NCBI GenBank assembly: GCA_025149285.1
Contig: CP102274.1
Coordinates: 2,867,501-2,931,500, forward strand
Length of the DNA: 64,000 bases
DNA from: Hungatella hathewayi
Lineage (GTDB): Bacteria > Bacillota > Clostridia > Lachnospirales > Lachnospiraceae
Direction: 5' to 3'
Positions 40,042-49,523 of this stretch are shown here, piece by piece. The position numbers and the translations under genes are program-made. Each line of letters starts with the position of its first letter. Position 1 is the first letter of the stretch. The notes beneath the pieces are model-generated. The model saw only the letters and a list, made by a program, of their open reading frames with translations. It was not told where the DNA came from and searched no databases.

Positions 40042-40572
40042 ATGATGAAAGAAAACACGGAACATTGCTGCTGCGAAGGGTGTGACAGCAGTCCTGAAAC
40101 TCTGCTTGGACGGATTGGGGAACTGGCTTCGGAGTACAGGGGAAAGGAAGGATCGCTGATATCGGTGCTTCATATGGCACAGGGAATCTATGGATATCTG
40201 CCGCTGGAGGTACAAAAAACGGTTGCGGATGCGCTGGATCTTCCGCTGTCCGAGGTATCGGGGGTGGTGACCTTTTATTCCTTCTTTTCCACACAGCCGA
40301 GAGGAGAACACACCATCCGTGTCTGTCTAGGAACGGCATGCTACGTGCGGGGAGGAAAGAAGATATCGGAGCGGCTTCAGGAACTTTTAAACGTGAAGAT
40401 CGGCGATACGACAGAGGATCGGAAGTTCACACTGGAAGTGGCGCGGTGTATCGGGGCCTGCGGTCTGGCGCCGGCGATGTCTATTGACGGCCAGGTTTAT
40501 AAACAGGTGAATCCGGATAAACTGGAGCAGATTCTTGCGAGATATTATGATGAGAATGCTGAGTGCTCATAA
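40042..40572 (+). CDS. NuoE-like [2Fe-2S] subunit of the hydrogenase complex (HydC-type)
   Basis: A 176-residue thioredoxin-fold [2Fe-2S] protein of the NuoE/HydC type. Cluster ligands are in CLGTACYVRGG and CIGACGLAP, the normal C-x4-C ... C-x3-C pattern. In multimeric hydrogenases it carries electrons between the FMN-bearing subunit and the catalytic subunit. The start at 40042 has GAGGAGGTAGG upstream; a longer in-frame TTG start would run into the leader terminator. An extra Cys-rich head (CCCEGC) is present at residues 8-14. It precedes the NuoF-like fusion gene by 17 bases. Confidence 0.93.
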   Translation: MMKENTEHCCCEGCDSSPETLLGRIGELASEYRGKEGSLISVLHMAQGIYGYLPLEVQKTVADALDLPLSEVSGVVTFYSFFSTQPRGEHTIRVCLGTACYVRGGKKISERLQELLNVKIGDTTEDRKFTLEVARCIGACGLAPAMSIDGQVYKQVNPDKLEQILARYYDENAECS

Positions 40573-40589
40573 TGGGGAGGAATAATGGG

Positions 40590-43500
40590 ATGGAAAGAAA
40601 AATAAAAAATTCTGCCATGCTTGCAGAAATAAAACAGGATTACATAGAAAAAAGAAAATCCTTCAAACGTCAGGTTCTGGTCTGCGGCGGAGCGGGCTGC
40701 ATCTCCTCTCACTGCGGAGAGGTTCAGGAGGCGCTTAAGAAGTCTCTCGCAGACCATCAGCTGGAGTCGGAGGTAGAGATTCTGGTGACCGGCTGTATGG
40801 GAACCTGTGCCGCGGGGCCCGTTCTTCTGGTGGAACCGGATGGGATTTTCTACACGGCCATGAATCCGCAGAAGGTAGCGGATCTCGTGGAACGCCATCT
40901 GGTACACGGGGAAGTCTGTGAAGAATATACGTTCTACGATACCGAGGAGGAGCGTTACATTCCGAAGCTGGACGACATTCCTTTCTTCAAGGAGCAGGTC
41001 CGCATCGCACTGCGCAACTGCGGACGCATGGAATTTGCCTCTATAGAAGCTTATATAGCGAGAGACGGTTACGCAGCCGCCGCAAAGGCACTGGATCACT
41101 TAAGCAGGGAAGAGGTGGTTGAGATCGTGAAAGCCTCCGGACTTCGCGGCCGGGGCGGCGCAGGATTCCCCACGGGAATCAAATGGGAATCAGGCATGAA
41201 AGCCGTGTCGGAGGACGGACAGAAATACATGGTCTGCAACGCCGATGAGGGGGATCCCGGCGCGTTCATGGACCGCAGTATTCTGGAGGGCGATCCCCAC
41301 AGCATCATCGAGGGCATGATGCTGGGCGCCTACGCCATCGGTGCGGACAAAGGATATGTCTACGTCAGGGCGGAATATCCCATCGCGGTTGAACGCCTTT
41401 CCGACGCGATCGGGCAGGCGAGAGAGAGAGGACTGCTGGGAACCGATATTCTGGGAAGCGGATTTCAGTTCGATCTGGAGATTCGGATTGGCGCGGGCGC
41501 GTTTGTCTGTGGTGAGGAGACTTCTCTTCTGGCCTCCATCGAGGGAAAACGCGGGGAGCCGAGACAGAAGCCGCCGTTTCCGTTTGAACGGGGCTTATTC
41601 GATAAGCCGACCATTATCAACAACGTGGAGACTCTGGCAAACGCAGCGCCGATTATCCTGAACGGAGCCGCGTGGTACCGTCAGTTCGGCACGGAAAAGA
41701 GTGCGGGCACCAAGGTGTTTGCCCTTGCAGGGGACATTATCAACGCGGGAATCATTGAGGTTCCTATGGGAATACGTCTGGGAGACATTATCTATAAAAT
41801 CGGCGGAGGCATCACCGGAGGCCGGAAGTTTAAGGCGATCCAGTCCGGCGGTCCTTCCGGCGGCTGTCTCACCGGGGAACACTTAAACACGGCGGTGGAT
41901 TATGAATCCCTGGCAAAGCTGGGGGCCATCATGGGATCCGGCGGTCTGGTGGTCATGAGTGAAAACACATGTATGGTCGATACCGCCAGATATTTTATGG
42001 ACTTTATCCGCGATGAGTCCTGCGGCAAGTGCCTGCCCTGCAGGAACGGTACGAAGCGCATGCTGGAGATTCTGGAACGGATTACGGAGGGCAGGGGAGA
42101 AGAAGGTGACTTAGAGCTTTTGGAGGAGCTGGCTGAGACGATCAGGCAGACAGCCATGTGCGGCCTGGGCCAGACAGCTCCCAATCCGGTGCTTTCCACA
42201 CTCCGGTATTTTAGAAATGAGTACGAAGAACATATTTATGAGAAACACTGCCGTGCAGGAGTCTGCTCCGAACTGCAGACTTCGCCGTGCCGCAACGCCT
42301 GTCCGGCCAATGTATTTGTACCGGGCTATATCAGCCTTCTCTCCGCCGGACGGTTTGAGGACGCGTACAGGCTGATCCGTCAGGATAACCCGTTCCCGTC
42401 TGTCTGCGGCCGTATCTGTACGCATCCGTGCGAGGACCGCTGCCGCCGGGCTCAGGTAGATGAAGCCGTTTCCATCTGCTCGCTCAAGCGTTTCATCGGG
42501 GACTACGTGCTTCAGGATGGGTATGAGATTCCGAAGGTGGAGGCAAAGCCGTCCACAGGAAAGCGGATTTCTGTCGTAGGCGGCGGCCCCTCCGGTTTAA
42601 CCTGCGCTTACTATCTGGCTAATTTAGGTCATGAGGTTCATGTCTATGAGGCGGAAAATGTCGCCGGCGGAGTCCTCTACTGGGGAATTCCGGAGTACCG
42701 CCTTCCCAAGGATGTGCTGGCAAAAGAGGTGAAGGCCATCGAACAGAGCGGCGTCAGCATCCACTGCAATGTGAGAGTGGGAGAGACGATTTCCTTCGAA
42801 GCGCTGAAAAGCCAGAGCGACGCCGTCTATGTGGCGATCGGGACACAGCAGTCGAGAACACTGGGCATACCGGGAGAGGATTTACCGGGAGTGGAAAACG
42901 GCCTGATTTTCTTAAAACGGATCGGTTTAAAGCAGAATTTCACGGTTCCGGAACGCCTTATCGTCATAGGCGGCGGAAGCACGGCCATGGACGTGGCGCG
43001 CACGGCGGTTCGTCTTGGCTCGAAGGAAGTGACGGTGGTTTACCGCAGAACAGAGAGGGAGATGCCGGCGGGAGCCGAGGAGATTCAGGAAGCGAGAGAA
43101 GAGGGAATCCGTATCATCACCCTGGCTTCTCCGGTGAGAATTATGGAACGAGGCGGCGCAGTCTGCGGCATCGAACTGGTAAAACGGCAGCTTACGGACT
43201 ACGGCTCAGATGGACGGCGCAGAAGTGCGCATATCGAGGGCTCTGAGTTTGTACTGGAGTGTGACGGCATCATAACGGCGATCAACCAGGATGTAGATCA
43301 CAAATTCCATCAGACAACCCAGCTTGATTTCGACGGAAAGGGCAGGATCGACGTTCATCAGTTTACCAGCCGTACTTCAGAGGAAGGCGTGTTTGCAGGC
43401 GGCGATACGAGCCCGTGGGGAGCCAACGTAGCCGTCAATGCCATCGCCGACGGAAAGAAGGCAGCCGTCAATATCGACAAGTACTTAGGCGGCAGCGGAG

Positions 43501-43694
43501 AACTGAATATGGGTGAGTGGATGGAGATTCCGGTGATTCCGGATATGGAGGTGACCGAGCCGCATATGAGATTCCCGGTCAGAACGCTTCCTGTAGATGA
43601 GAGGATCGACAACTTTAAGGAAGTGGCGTGCGGCTTCCACAAATTAGACGCAATCGGTGAGGCCTTCCGGTGCCTGCACTGTGACAGGAGGTAA
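40590..43694 (+). CDS. NuoF-like subunit fused to a GltD/NfnB-like FAD-NAD(P) oxidoreductase
   Basis: This 1034-residue protein joins two modules. Residues about 30-120 are a thioredoxin-like [2Fe-2S] domain (CGGAGCISSHC). The NuoF module then shows the FMN/NADH loop GRGGAGFPTG, NADEGDPGAF, and a 4Fe-4S site, ESCGKCLPC (about 477-484). From about 565 on, a GltD/NfnB-like module begins with Cys-rich CRNACPANVF and CGRICTHPCEDRC, then FAD site VVGGGPSG (about 662) and a second dinucleotide site VIGGGSTAMDV (about 793). The usual HydB ends after NuoF, so the fusion suggests an extra NAD(P)H flavin centre, possibly for bifurcation or NADPH coupling. The start at 40590 has GGGGAGG; downstream HydA begins after 5 bases. 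Confidence 0.9.
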   Translation: MERKIKNSAMLAEIKQDYIEKRKSFKRQVLVCGGAGCISSHCGEVQEALKKSLADHQLESEVEILVTGCMGTCAAGPVLLVEPDGIFYTAMNPQKVADLVERHLVHGEVCEEYTFYDTEEERYIPKLDDIPFFKEQVRIALRNCGRMEFASIEAYIARDGYAAAAKALDHLSREEVVEIVKASGLRGRGGAGFPTGIKWESGMKAVSEDGQKYMVCNADEGDPGAFMDRSILEGDPHSIIEGMMLGAYAIGADKGYVYVRAEYPIAVERLSDAIGQARERGLLGTDILGSGFQFDLEIRIGAGAFVCGEETSLLASIEGKRGEPRQKPPFPFERGLFDKPTIINNVETLANAAPIILNGAAWYRQFGTEKSAGTKVFALAGDIINAGIIEVPMGIRLGDIIYKIGGGITGGRKFKAIQSGGPSGGCLTGEHLNTAVDYESLAKLGAIMGSGGLVVMSENTCMVDTARYFMDFIRDESCGKCLPCRNGTKRMLEILERITEGRGEEGDLELLEELAETIRQTAMCGLGQTAPNPVLSTLRYFRNEYEEHIYEKHCRAGVCSELQTSPCRNACPANVFVPGYISLLSAGRFEDAYRLIRQDNPFPSVCGRICTHPCEDRCRRAQVDEAVSICSLKRFIGDYVLQDGYEIPKVEAKPSTGKRISVVGGGPSGLTCAYYLANLGHEVHVYEAENVAGGVLYWGIPEYRLPKDVLAKEVKAIEQSGVSIHCNVRVGETISFEALKSQSDAVYVAIGTQQSRTLGIPGEDLPGVENGLIFLKRIGLKQNFTVPERLIVIGGGSTAMDVARTAVRLGSKEVTVVYRRTEREMPAGAEEIQEAREEGIRIITLASPVRIMERGGAVCGIELVKRQLTDYGSDGRRRSAHIEGSEFVLECDGIITAINQDVDHKFHQTTQLDFDGKGRIDVHQFTSRTSEEGVFAGGDTSPWGANVAVNAIADGKKAAVNIDKYLGGSGELNMGEWMEIPVIPDMEVTEPHMRFPVRTLPVDERIDNFKEVACGFHKLDAIGEAFRCLHCDRR

Positions 43695-43699
43695 GAGAG

Positions 43700-45478
43700 A
43701 TGATAAAGCTGACAATCAACGGAAAAGCAATAGAAATAGAAGAGGGAGCGACGATCATGGAGGCAGCCGCCGGAGCCGGCATCAAAATCCCGAGCCTCTG
43801 TCACTTAAAAGGCGTTCATACCTACGGTTCCTGCCGGATCTGCGTTGTGGAGGTAGAGGGAATGAAAAATCTCCAGGCTTCCTGTATCGTTAAGGCGCGC
43901 GAAGGCATGGTGGTGCATACGAACTCTCCAAAGGTGCGCGCGGCCAGGAAGGTCCTGTACGAACTGCTGCTTTCCGACCATCCGAAGGACTGCTTAAGCT
44001 GCGGCAGAAACCAGAACTGCGAACTTCAGGAGCTGGGTTATGAACTGGGGGTCACGGAGAGCAGGCTGGAGGGAGAACGTTCGCAGTGTAGCGTGGATAT
44101 TTCCCCTTCCATCACCAGGGATACCAGCAAATGCATACTCTGCCGCCGCTGTGTGACCGTGTGCAACGAGATTCAGCATGTGGGAGCCATACAGGCGCAG
44201 AACCGCGGCTTTGATACGGTGATCAGTCCGGCCATGGGGCTTCCGCTTAATTCCACGGCCTGTGCGATGTGCGGCCAGTGTACGGTAGTCTGTCCCACCG
44301 GAGCGCTGCAGGAGACCGATGGACTGAGCCGGGTGTGGAAGGCTCTGGCTGATCCGGGCAAACGCGTGGCTGTCTCAGTGGCACCCGCTGTCCGGGCGGC
44401 TCTTGGCGAAGAATTCGGACTTCCCTGCGGAACACCCGTAACCGGGAAAATGGCTTCCGCTCTCCATGAACTGGGCTTTGACGATGTGTTTGACACTCTG
44501 TTCTCAGCGGATTTAACCATCATTGAGGAAGGAACAGAGCTTCTTCAGCGGCTTCAGGCCGTGCTCACAGGAGGAGATGCGGTTCTCCCGATGATCACCA
44601 GCTGTTCCCCGGGCTGGATCAAGCATATTGAGCATCAGTTCCCGGAGGAGCTTAACCACTTATCCACCTGTAAGAGTCCGCATACCATGATGGGAGCGGT
44701 GGTAAAATCGTTCTATGCGGACCGCCTTTCCATGGATCCGAAGGATTTATACGTTGTCTCTGTAATGCCGTGTACGGCGAAAAAGTATGAAATCCAGCGG
44801 GAGGAGATGGAGGTAGACGGAAACCGCGACGTGGATGCGGTTATTACCACCAGGGAGCTGGCGCGGATGATCAAGTCGGCAGGAATCGATTTCGTAAATC
44901 TGCCGGAAGGAAGCTTTGACGCACCGCTGGGACTCTCCACGGGAGCTGCCGATATCTTCGGCGTAACCGGAGGTGTTATGGAGGCTGCACTGCGGACCGT
45001 ATACGAGCTGGTAACGGGAAGGGAACTGCCTTTTGAGGGGCTCCATGTGACGCCAATTGTGGGGCTGGAACAGATTAAGACTGCGAGCTTCGTCATAGAA
45101 GATACGCTTCCGGAGTATAAGCATCTGGAGGGTGTGGAATTGAAGATAGCGGTCACCAGCGGACTGGAAGGAGCCTCCATGCTGATGAGAGAGGTGGCGG
45201 ACGGTACTTCGCCGTACCATTTCATTGAAGTCATGGGATGCCCGGGAGGCTGTATCGCAGGCGGCGGCCAGCCGCGCCCGAAGGACGAGGATTTCCGCAG
45301 GAAGCGTGCGGCGGCTCTCTACAGCGAGGATGAGCACAAACCTCTGCGCAAGTCTCACGAGAATCCGGATCTGATGAAGCTTTATGAGGATTTCCTGGGA
45401 GAGCCGGGAGGTCATCTGGCCCATAAGCTTCTGCATACCCATTATGTGAAACGCGGGAAATACAACGAGCTGGTATAA
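43700..45478 (+). CDS. hydA: [FeFe] hydrogenase catalytic subunit
   Basis: A 592-residue [FeFe] hydrogenase. It has a [2Fe-2S] ferredoxin domain (CHLKG, GSCRIC), a His-ligated cluster (HPKDCLSC), two [4Fe-4S] sites (CILCRRCVTVC and CAMCGQCTVVC), then the H-cluster motifs TSCSPGW (L1, C302, S303), MPCTAKK (L2, C358) and MGCPGGCIAGG (L3, C514 and C518). The four H-cluster cysteines are present, but the second L1 position is Ser, where many enzymes have the proton-transfer Cys. It makes or consumes H2 with ferredoxin/NAD(P)H through the two upstream subunits. AGGAGG precedes the ATG. Maturases HydEFG are not in this window. Confidence 0.97.
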   Translation: MIKLTINGKAIEIEEGATIMEAAAGAGIKIPSLCHLKGVHTYGSCRICVVEVEGMKNLQASCIVKAREGMVVHTNSPKVRAARKVLYELLLSDHPKDCLSCGRNQNCELQELGYELGVTESRLEGERSQCSVDISPSITRDTSKCILCRRCVTVCNEIQHVGAIQAQNRGFDTVISPAMGLPLNSTACAMCGQCTVVCPTGALQETDGLSRVWKALADPGKRVAVSVAPAVRAALGEEFGLPCGTPVTGKMASALHELGFDDVFDTLFSADLTIIEEGTELLQRLQAVLTGGDAVLPMITSCSPGWIKHIEHQFPEELNHLSTCKSPHTMMGAVVKSFYADRLSMDPKDLYVVSVMPCTAKKYEIQREEMEVDGNRDVDAVITTRELARMIKSAGIDFVNLPEGSFDAPLGLSTGAADIFGVTGGVMEAALRTVYELVTGRELPFEGLHVTPIVGLEQIKTASFVIEDTLPEYKHLEGVELKIAVTSGLEGASMLMREVADGTSPYHFIEVMGCPGGCIAGGGQPRPKDEDFRRKRAAALYSEDEHKPLRKSHENPDLMKLYEDFLGEPGGHLAHKLLHTHYVKRGKYNELV

Positions 45479-45501
45479 AACCGGTATAAGAAATGAAGAA
45501 A

Positions 45502-45545
45502 GAGACGGTTTCCTCATGAAACAGGGGAATCCGTCTCCTTTGCTG
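45502..45545 (+). terminator. Terminator hairpin of the hydrogenase operon, abutting the intron
   Basis: GAGACGG (45502-45508) pairs with CCGTCTC (45531-45537), with an additional TTCC/GGAA pairing inside. The short CTTT run is followed immediately by the intron 5' end at 45546. Group IIC introns insert right after such hairpins. Confidence 0.7.
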
Positions 45546-45981
45546 GTGCGCCCGGCGGCGCACGTTTCTAACCGGTGCAAGTCCGGAATCCGCCCGGTGG
45601 TGGGAAGGATATAGCCGAAGGCAAGGGTGTCCACCGTGAGGTGGAATCTGAAGGAAGCTGGATATGGGGAACATACTAACCCATGGGCAAATCTCTGGTC
45701 TGACGAACAGAAATCACATCAGGCCATGCGTGAGGGTAAGGCTGCCAAACAAGTCGAAGCCCAATAACCACACGGAATCATGTATGGTAAATGTGGCAGA
45801 TAGATGGAGAGAAAGAAACGTGTGGTACCCGGGGAGGTCTGTGCGGAATGTCCTGAAAGGGATAACCACTATCGTGAGGTAGTGCTGAACGTACAGAAGT
45901 CAGCAGAGGTCGTAGTAGTCGAGAGACGAAGGACCGAATCAACAGGAGTCTTTAGTACAACCGGGAAAGGAGGAAAGAACA

Positions 45982-47373
45982 TTGGGTACAGAAAACAGAG
46001 ATAGCTGCTCACAAAGAGACAGCGCGGAACGTGAAGGGTATGTGAGAGCGCACCGTTCTTTCCGCCGGATATGGAAGGAAAGAGACAGTGCACAGCCGGA
46101 ACTCTTAGAGAAGATACTGAATAAGGACAACTTAAACAGAGCTTTTAAGAGAGTAAAGGCGAATAAGGGAGCGCCGGGAATCGACGGAATGACCGTAGAG
46201 GAAACAGGTGACTGCCTAAGGGAAAATCAAAAGGAACTGATAGAGAGAATCAAAAGGGGAAAATACACCCCCGACCCAGTAAGACGAGTAGAGATTCCCA
46301 AGCCAGAGGGAGGAATGCGAAAGCTGGGCATTCCAACCGTGAAAGACCGTATCTTCCAGCAAGCCATAGGACAGCAGTTAATGCCAGTCTATGAGGCGCT
46401 GTTCTCGGAGAACAGCTATGGGTATCGGCCGGGAAGAAGCGCCAGGGACGCCATTTTAAAGGTAAAAGAGTATGCAGAACAGGGATACACCCATGCCGTT
46501 GCATTGGACCTGTCGAAATACTTTGATACTCTGAACCAAGAAATGCTATTAAATATCCTGCGCAGAGATGTAAAGGACGAAAGGGTTATCCAATGGATAA
46601 AGAGATACCTAAAGAGTGGTGTCATGGAAAACGGTATAGTCATGGAGACAGAGGAAGGATCGCCGCAAGGAGGAAATCTATCCCCGCTGCTGGCAAATGT
46701 CTATCTGAACGAGTTCGACCAGGAGTACGAGAAACGAGGAGTGGCTTTTGTACGTTACGCAGATGATATAGTATTGTTAGCTAAAAGTGAGAGAGCCGCA
46801 AAGAGACTTCTGGAAACAAGCACGAAATATCTGGAAGGGACGCTGAAATTGCAGGTGAACCAGAAGAAAAGCCGTGTAGTAAGTGTATTTGCAATCCGAA
46901 ATTTTAAGTTCCCTGGCTTCACATTGGGAAAGAACGGAAAGGGCATTTATGTCCGGGTTCATGGGAAGTCATGGAAGAAAATGAAGTCAAAACTGAAAGA
47001 CCTTAGTTCCCGAAGGTCTGTTCAGAGCATACGCCCATCGTTAGAAAAGATAAAGGTGTATATGCGGGGCTGGCTGAATTATTATGGAGTAGCAGATATG
47101 AAGAACCGAATAGAGGGACTGAACCAATGGCTATATCACAGAATCCGAATGTGTATATGGAAACAATGGAAGAAACCGAAAACGAAGGTAAAGAACCTGC
47201 TGAAAATGGGAGTGCCGAAAGAATTGGCATGGAAGGCAGGGAACAGCCGAAGAGGCTATTGGTTTACCACACAAACGGTAGCGGTAAATATGGCAATGAC
47301 AAAAGAAAGACTGATAAACAGTGGCTATTATGATTTAGCCACAGCCTATCAGTCCGTGCATGTCAACCGTTGA
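45982..47373 (+). CDS. ltrA: Group II intron reverse transcriptase/maturase (class C)
   Basis: A 463-residue intron-encoded protein that splices and mobilises its host RNA. The reverse transcriptase shows KGAPGIDGM, the DLSKYFDTLN block, SPQGGNLSPLLAN and the catalytic YADDIV. The maturase domain includes GWLNYYG. No HNH endonuclease follows, as in class C. Translation starts at a TTG (45982), preceded by a strong GGAAAGGAGGAAAG; no better ATG is available upstream. The protein ends 71 bases before the intron's 3' end. It looks intact. Confidence 0.93.
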   Translation: MGTENRDSCSQRDSAEREGYVRAHRSFRRIWKERDSAQPELLEKILNKDNLNRAFKRVKANKGAPGIDGMTVEETGDCLRENQKELIERIKRGKYTPDPVRRVEIPKPEGGMRKLGIPTVKDRIFQQAIGQQLMPVYEALFSENSYGYRPGRSARDAILKVKEYAEQGYTHAVALDLSKYFDTLNQEMLLNILRRDVKDERVIQWIKRYLKSGVMENGIVMETEEGSPQGGNLSPLLANVYLNEFDQEYEKRGVAFVRYADDIVLLAKSERAAKRLLETSTKYLEGTLKLQVNQKKSRVVSVFAIRNFKFPGFTLGKNGKGIYVRVHGKSWKKMKSKLKDLSSRRSVQSIRPSLEKIKVYMRGWLNYYGVADMKNRIEGLNQWLYHRIRMCIWKQWKKPKTKVKNLLKMGVPKELAWKAGNSRRGYWFTTQTVAVNMAMTKERLINSGYYDLATAYQSVHVNR

Positions 47374-47374
47374 A

Positions 47375-47408
47375 ACCGCCGTGTACCGAACGGTATGCAC
47401 GGTGGTGT
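47375..47408 (+). ncRNA. Group II intron domain V
   Basis: A 34-base hairpin with arms ACCGCCGTG and CACGGTGGT and a GNRA-like tip (GAAC region) matches the class C domain V size and the CGC catalytic triad position. Confidence 0.7.
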
Positions 47409-47515
47409 GAGAGGACGGGAGTTAATCACTCCCTCCTACTCGATTAAAAAAAGTTACGGTATATCCGACATGATAAACTTTAGAAAAAACTCAGTATATC
47501 TTCTGATTATCTTCA

Positions 47516-47545
47516 TTGAAATATCCACATCATATATAGTATACT
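47516..47545 (+). promoter_or_regulatory. Predicted promoter of the glycerophosphodiesterase gene
   Basis: TTGAAA (47516-47521), 18-bp spacer, TATACT (47540-47545), 40 bases before the ATG at 47585. Confidence 0.5.
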
Positions 47546-47584
47546 TGTCCCCGTGACGAAGTAAATAAATGGACAGAGGTAAAG

Positions 47585-49402
47585 ATGAAACGATTAATAA
47601 AATGCTCTTTTGATATATCGCTTAAAAATTGGCCTGTACTGTTGGCCTTCAATATGCTGTATAAAATGTTCAGCTACTCAGTTCTTTACTCGGTTACGAG
47701 TGATGTGCTGGAACTGATCTTGAAAACTGCCGGGGTATCTTATCTGTCGGCGGAGAATTTCTCACTTATTCTGCTTAAGCCGTTTTCCGTGTTTTTGTGT
47801 CTGTGTATCCTGTTTCTGACTGTTTTTTCCGTTTTCTTTGAAACGGTGGCACTCTTTGTTTACTGCGAAAACGGGTGGCAGCAGCGCCGCATTTCCATTT
47901 TGCAGCTGTTAAAGCAGACGCTGGCTCACTGCAAAAAAATATTTCATATACAGAATCTGCTGCTGTTTTTAGGATTTATTCTGACTACGTTTTTAACTGT
48001 TCTGCCTTTTACGCCTTATATATTACGCTGGCTCAGTGTACCCGAGTTTATCATGGATTTTATTCAGCAAAACAAGCTGTTTTTTTCTGCTTTTATTATT
48101 ATTGCCGTCATAGCAAATGCGGCCTGCTTACTTTTCCTGCTCTTTCTGCCAGGTACTCTGTTTCAGAATCAGTCCATGAAAGCTGCCTGGCATGATGGGT
48201 TACAGCTGTTAAAAAAGAGAAAAACTGCTGTGCTTCTTCATATTTTGGGGGCATTTGCCGCCTTTGGTATTGCTGCAGCACTTCTGCTGGGTGCTGCGAA
48301 TCTGGGCCTGGTTTATTATACAAAGCAGGTAGAAATTCCGCTTATGGCGGCTGAAACATTTGTGAGTTACTTTGACCGGGCAGTGCCGGCTGCCGTATTT
48401 ATCCTGAGCAGCCTTTCTACTATCTGGCTGTTTTCACTGCTCATATCATTGTATCATCAGTATAGAGAAGACGTCAGACCGTCAGCCGTTTTGCGAAACA
48501 AAACAGGACTTCTTTACCATTTTAAGCAGGCTGTTGTAATCGCATTCACTGTGATTGCGATTGTAATATTCAGCGAGACTGAGTTAGGCGGTTCCTTTAC
48601 TGCAGAAACCTATGCAGGGCCCAAAATTGTTGCACACCGCAGCGGGGCTTTATTTGCACCGGAAAACACCATGGCTGCGCTGGATCATGCGATTGCCATG
48701 AACATTGATATGGTGGAGATTGATGTGCAGCAGCTGAAAGATGGAGAACTGATTCTATTGCACGACGACAGCTTTAACCGTACTACAGGCGAGAACAAAA
48801 AAGTGTGGGAGGCAGGGTATGATGAGGTGAAGCACTATGACGCCGGCAGTTGGTTTTCTCCACAATTTTCCGGTGAGCGGATTCCAAAACTGGATGATTT
48901 TCTGATGAGAGCCAGGGACAATATTAGGGTTATGATAGAACTGAAATCCACCGGGCATGAGACGAATCTTGTGGAAAGAGTCGCTGCACTCATTGAAACA
49001 TATGATATGCTCGACCAGTGCAATATCGGTTCTATGAATCTGGAACTTTTAAAAGAAGTCAAAGCTATTAACCCCCAAATTGAAACCGTCTATATCACGC
49101 CATTGATTTATTCACTTCAATACGATATTGATTTTATTGATGCCTTCAGTGTGGAAACTACCATGCTGACGAGAGAGATGGTTGTGAGCATGCATTGGAA
49201 TGGCAAAGACGTATATGGCTGGACAGCCAACTCGAAAGAGACCATTAAGAAAAATTTGCAGTGTCAGGTAGATGGCATTGTAACAGACAATCCGGAACTG
49301 GTGAATCATTACGTCATGCAGACATGGCATAATCGTTTGTTATCCGCGCTGCTCCAGACGTTTTTCAATACAACGTCAGCTGATCAGAACGATATGCAGT
49401 AA
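47585..49402 (+). CDS. Membrane-anchored glycerophosphodiester phosphodiesterase
   Basis: A 605-residue protein. The first about 340 residues hold six to eight hydrophobic helices (GPDPase membrane domain); the C-terminal part is a GDPD catalytic TIM barrel with HRSGALFAPENTMAA, VEIDVQQLKDG and LLHDDSFNRTTG. It would cleave glycerophosphodiesters, or similar head groups from membrane lipids or teichoic acid, outside or at the membrane. The ACAGAGGTAAAG upstream is a reasonable ribosome binding site. It lies just after the group II intron and its DNA reads as more AT-rich than the preceding genes. Confidence 0.92.
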   Translation: MKRLIKCSFDISLKNWPVLLAFNMLYKMFSYSVLYSVTSDVLELILKTAGVSYLSAENFSLILLKPFSVFLCLCILFLTVFSVFFETVALFVYCENGWQQRRISILQLLKQTLAHCKKIFHIQNLLLFLGFILTTFLTVLPFTPYILRWLSVPEFIMDFIQQNKLFFSAFIIIAVIANAACLLFLLFLPGTLFQNQSMKAAWHDGLQLLKKRKTAVLLHILGAFAAFGIAAALLLGAANLGLVYYTKQVEIPLMAAETFVSYFDRAVPAAVFILSSLSTIWLFSLLISLYHQYREDVRPSAVLRNKTGLLYHFKQAVVIAFTVIAIVIFSETELGGSFTAETYAGPKIVAHRSGALFAPENTMAALDHAIAMNIDMVEIDVQQLKDGELILLHDDSFNRTTGENKKVWEAGYDEVKHYDAGSWFSPQFSGERIPKLDDFLMRARDNIRVMIELKSTGHETNLVERVAALIETYDMLDQCNIGSMNLELLKEVKAINPQIETVYITPLIYSLQYDIDFIDAFSVETTMLTREMVVSMHWNGKDVYGWTANSKETIKKNLQCQVDGIVTDNPELVNHYVMQTWHNRLLSALLQTFFNTTSADQNDMQ

Positions 49403-49416
49403 TGATTTGTAATGAA

Positions 49417-49457
49417 GCGGGAAGTAGATTGTTTTTTTTCCCGCCAGTTGGTATAAT
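49417..49457 (+). promoter_or_regulatory. Predicted promoter with dyad for the ascorbate-type PTS set
   Basis: TTGTTT (49429-49434), 17-bp spacer, TATAAT (49452-49457). A GCGGGA/TCCCGC dyad (49417-49422/49439-49444) straddles the -35 and could be an operator, or a weak terminator for the upstream gene with its T-run. Confidence 0.5.
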
Positions 49458-49523
49458 AAATCAAAAGGAATGCGGTTTGATTTCTATAAGATCACATAAG
49501 AAAAATTCGGAGAAAGAACAGAC

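Larger units (their letters stand above)
45546..47444 (+). mobile_element. Group IIC intron with reverse transcriptase/maturase
   Basis: The 5' end GTGCG (45546-45550) and a 3' region ending CTACTCGAT at 47444 give a 1899-bp intron. Domain V is recognisable (about 47375-47408, CCGCCGTG...GTATGCACGG hairpin), followed by a domain VI-like stem with a bulged A (GGGAGTTAATCACTCCC). The reverse transcriptase is inside domain IV. It sits directly downstream of the hydrogenase terminator, which is the known preference of class C introns. It is on the same strand as the operon, so it would be spliced only if read-through occurs. The exact ends are my reading; the RT call is firm. Confidence 0.85.
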
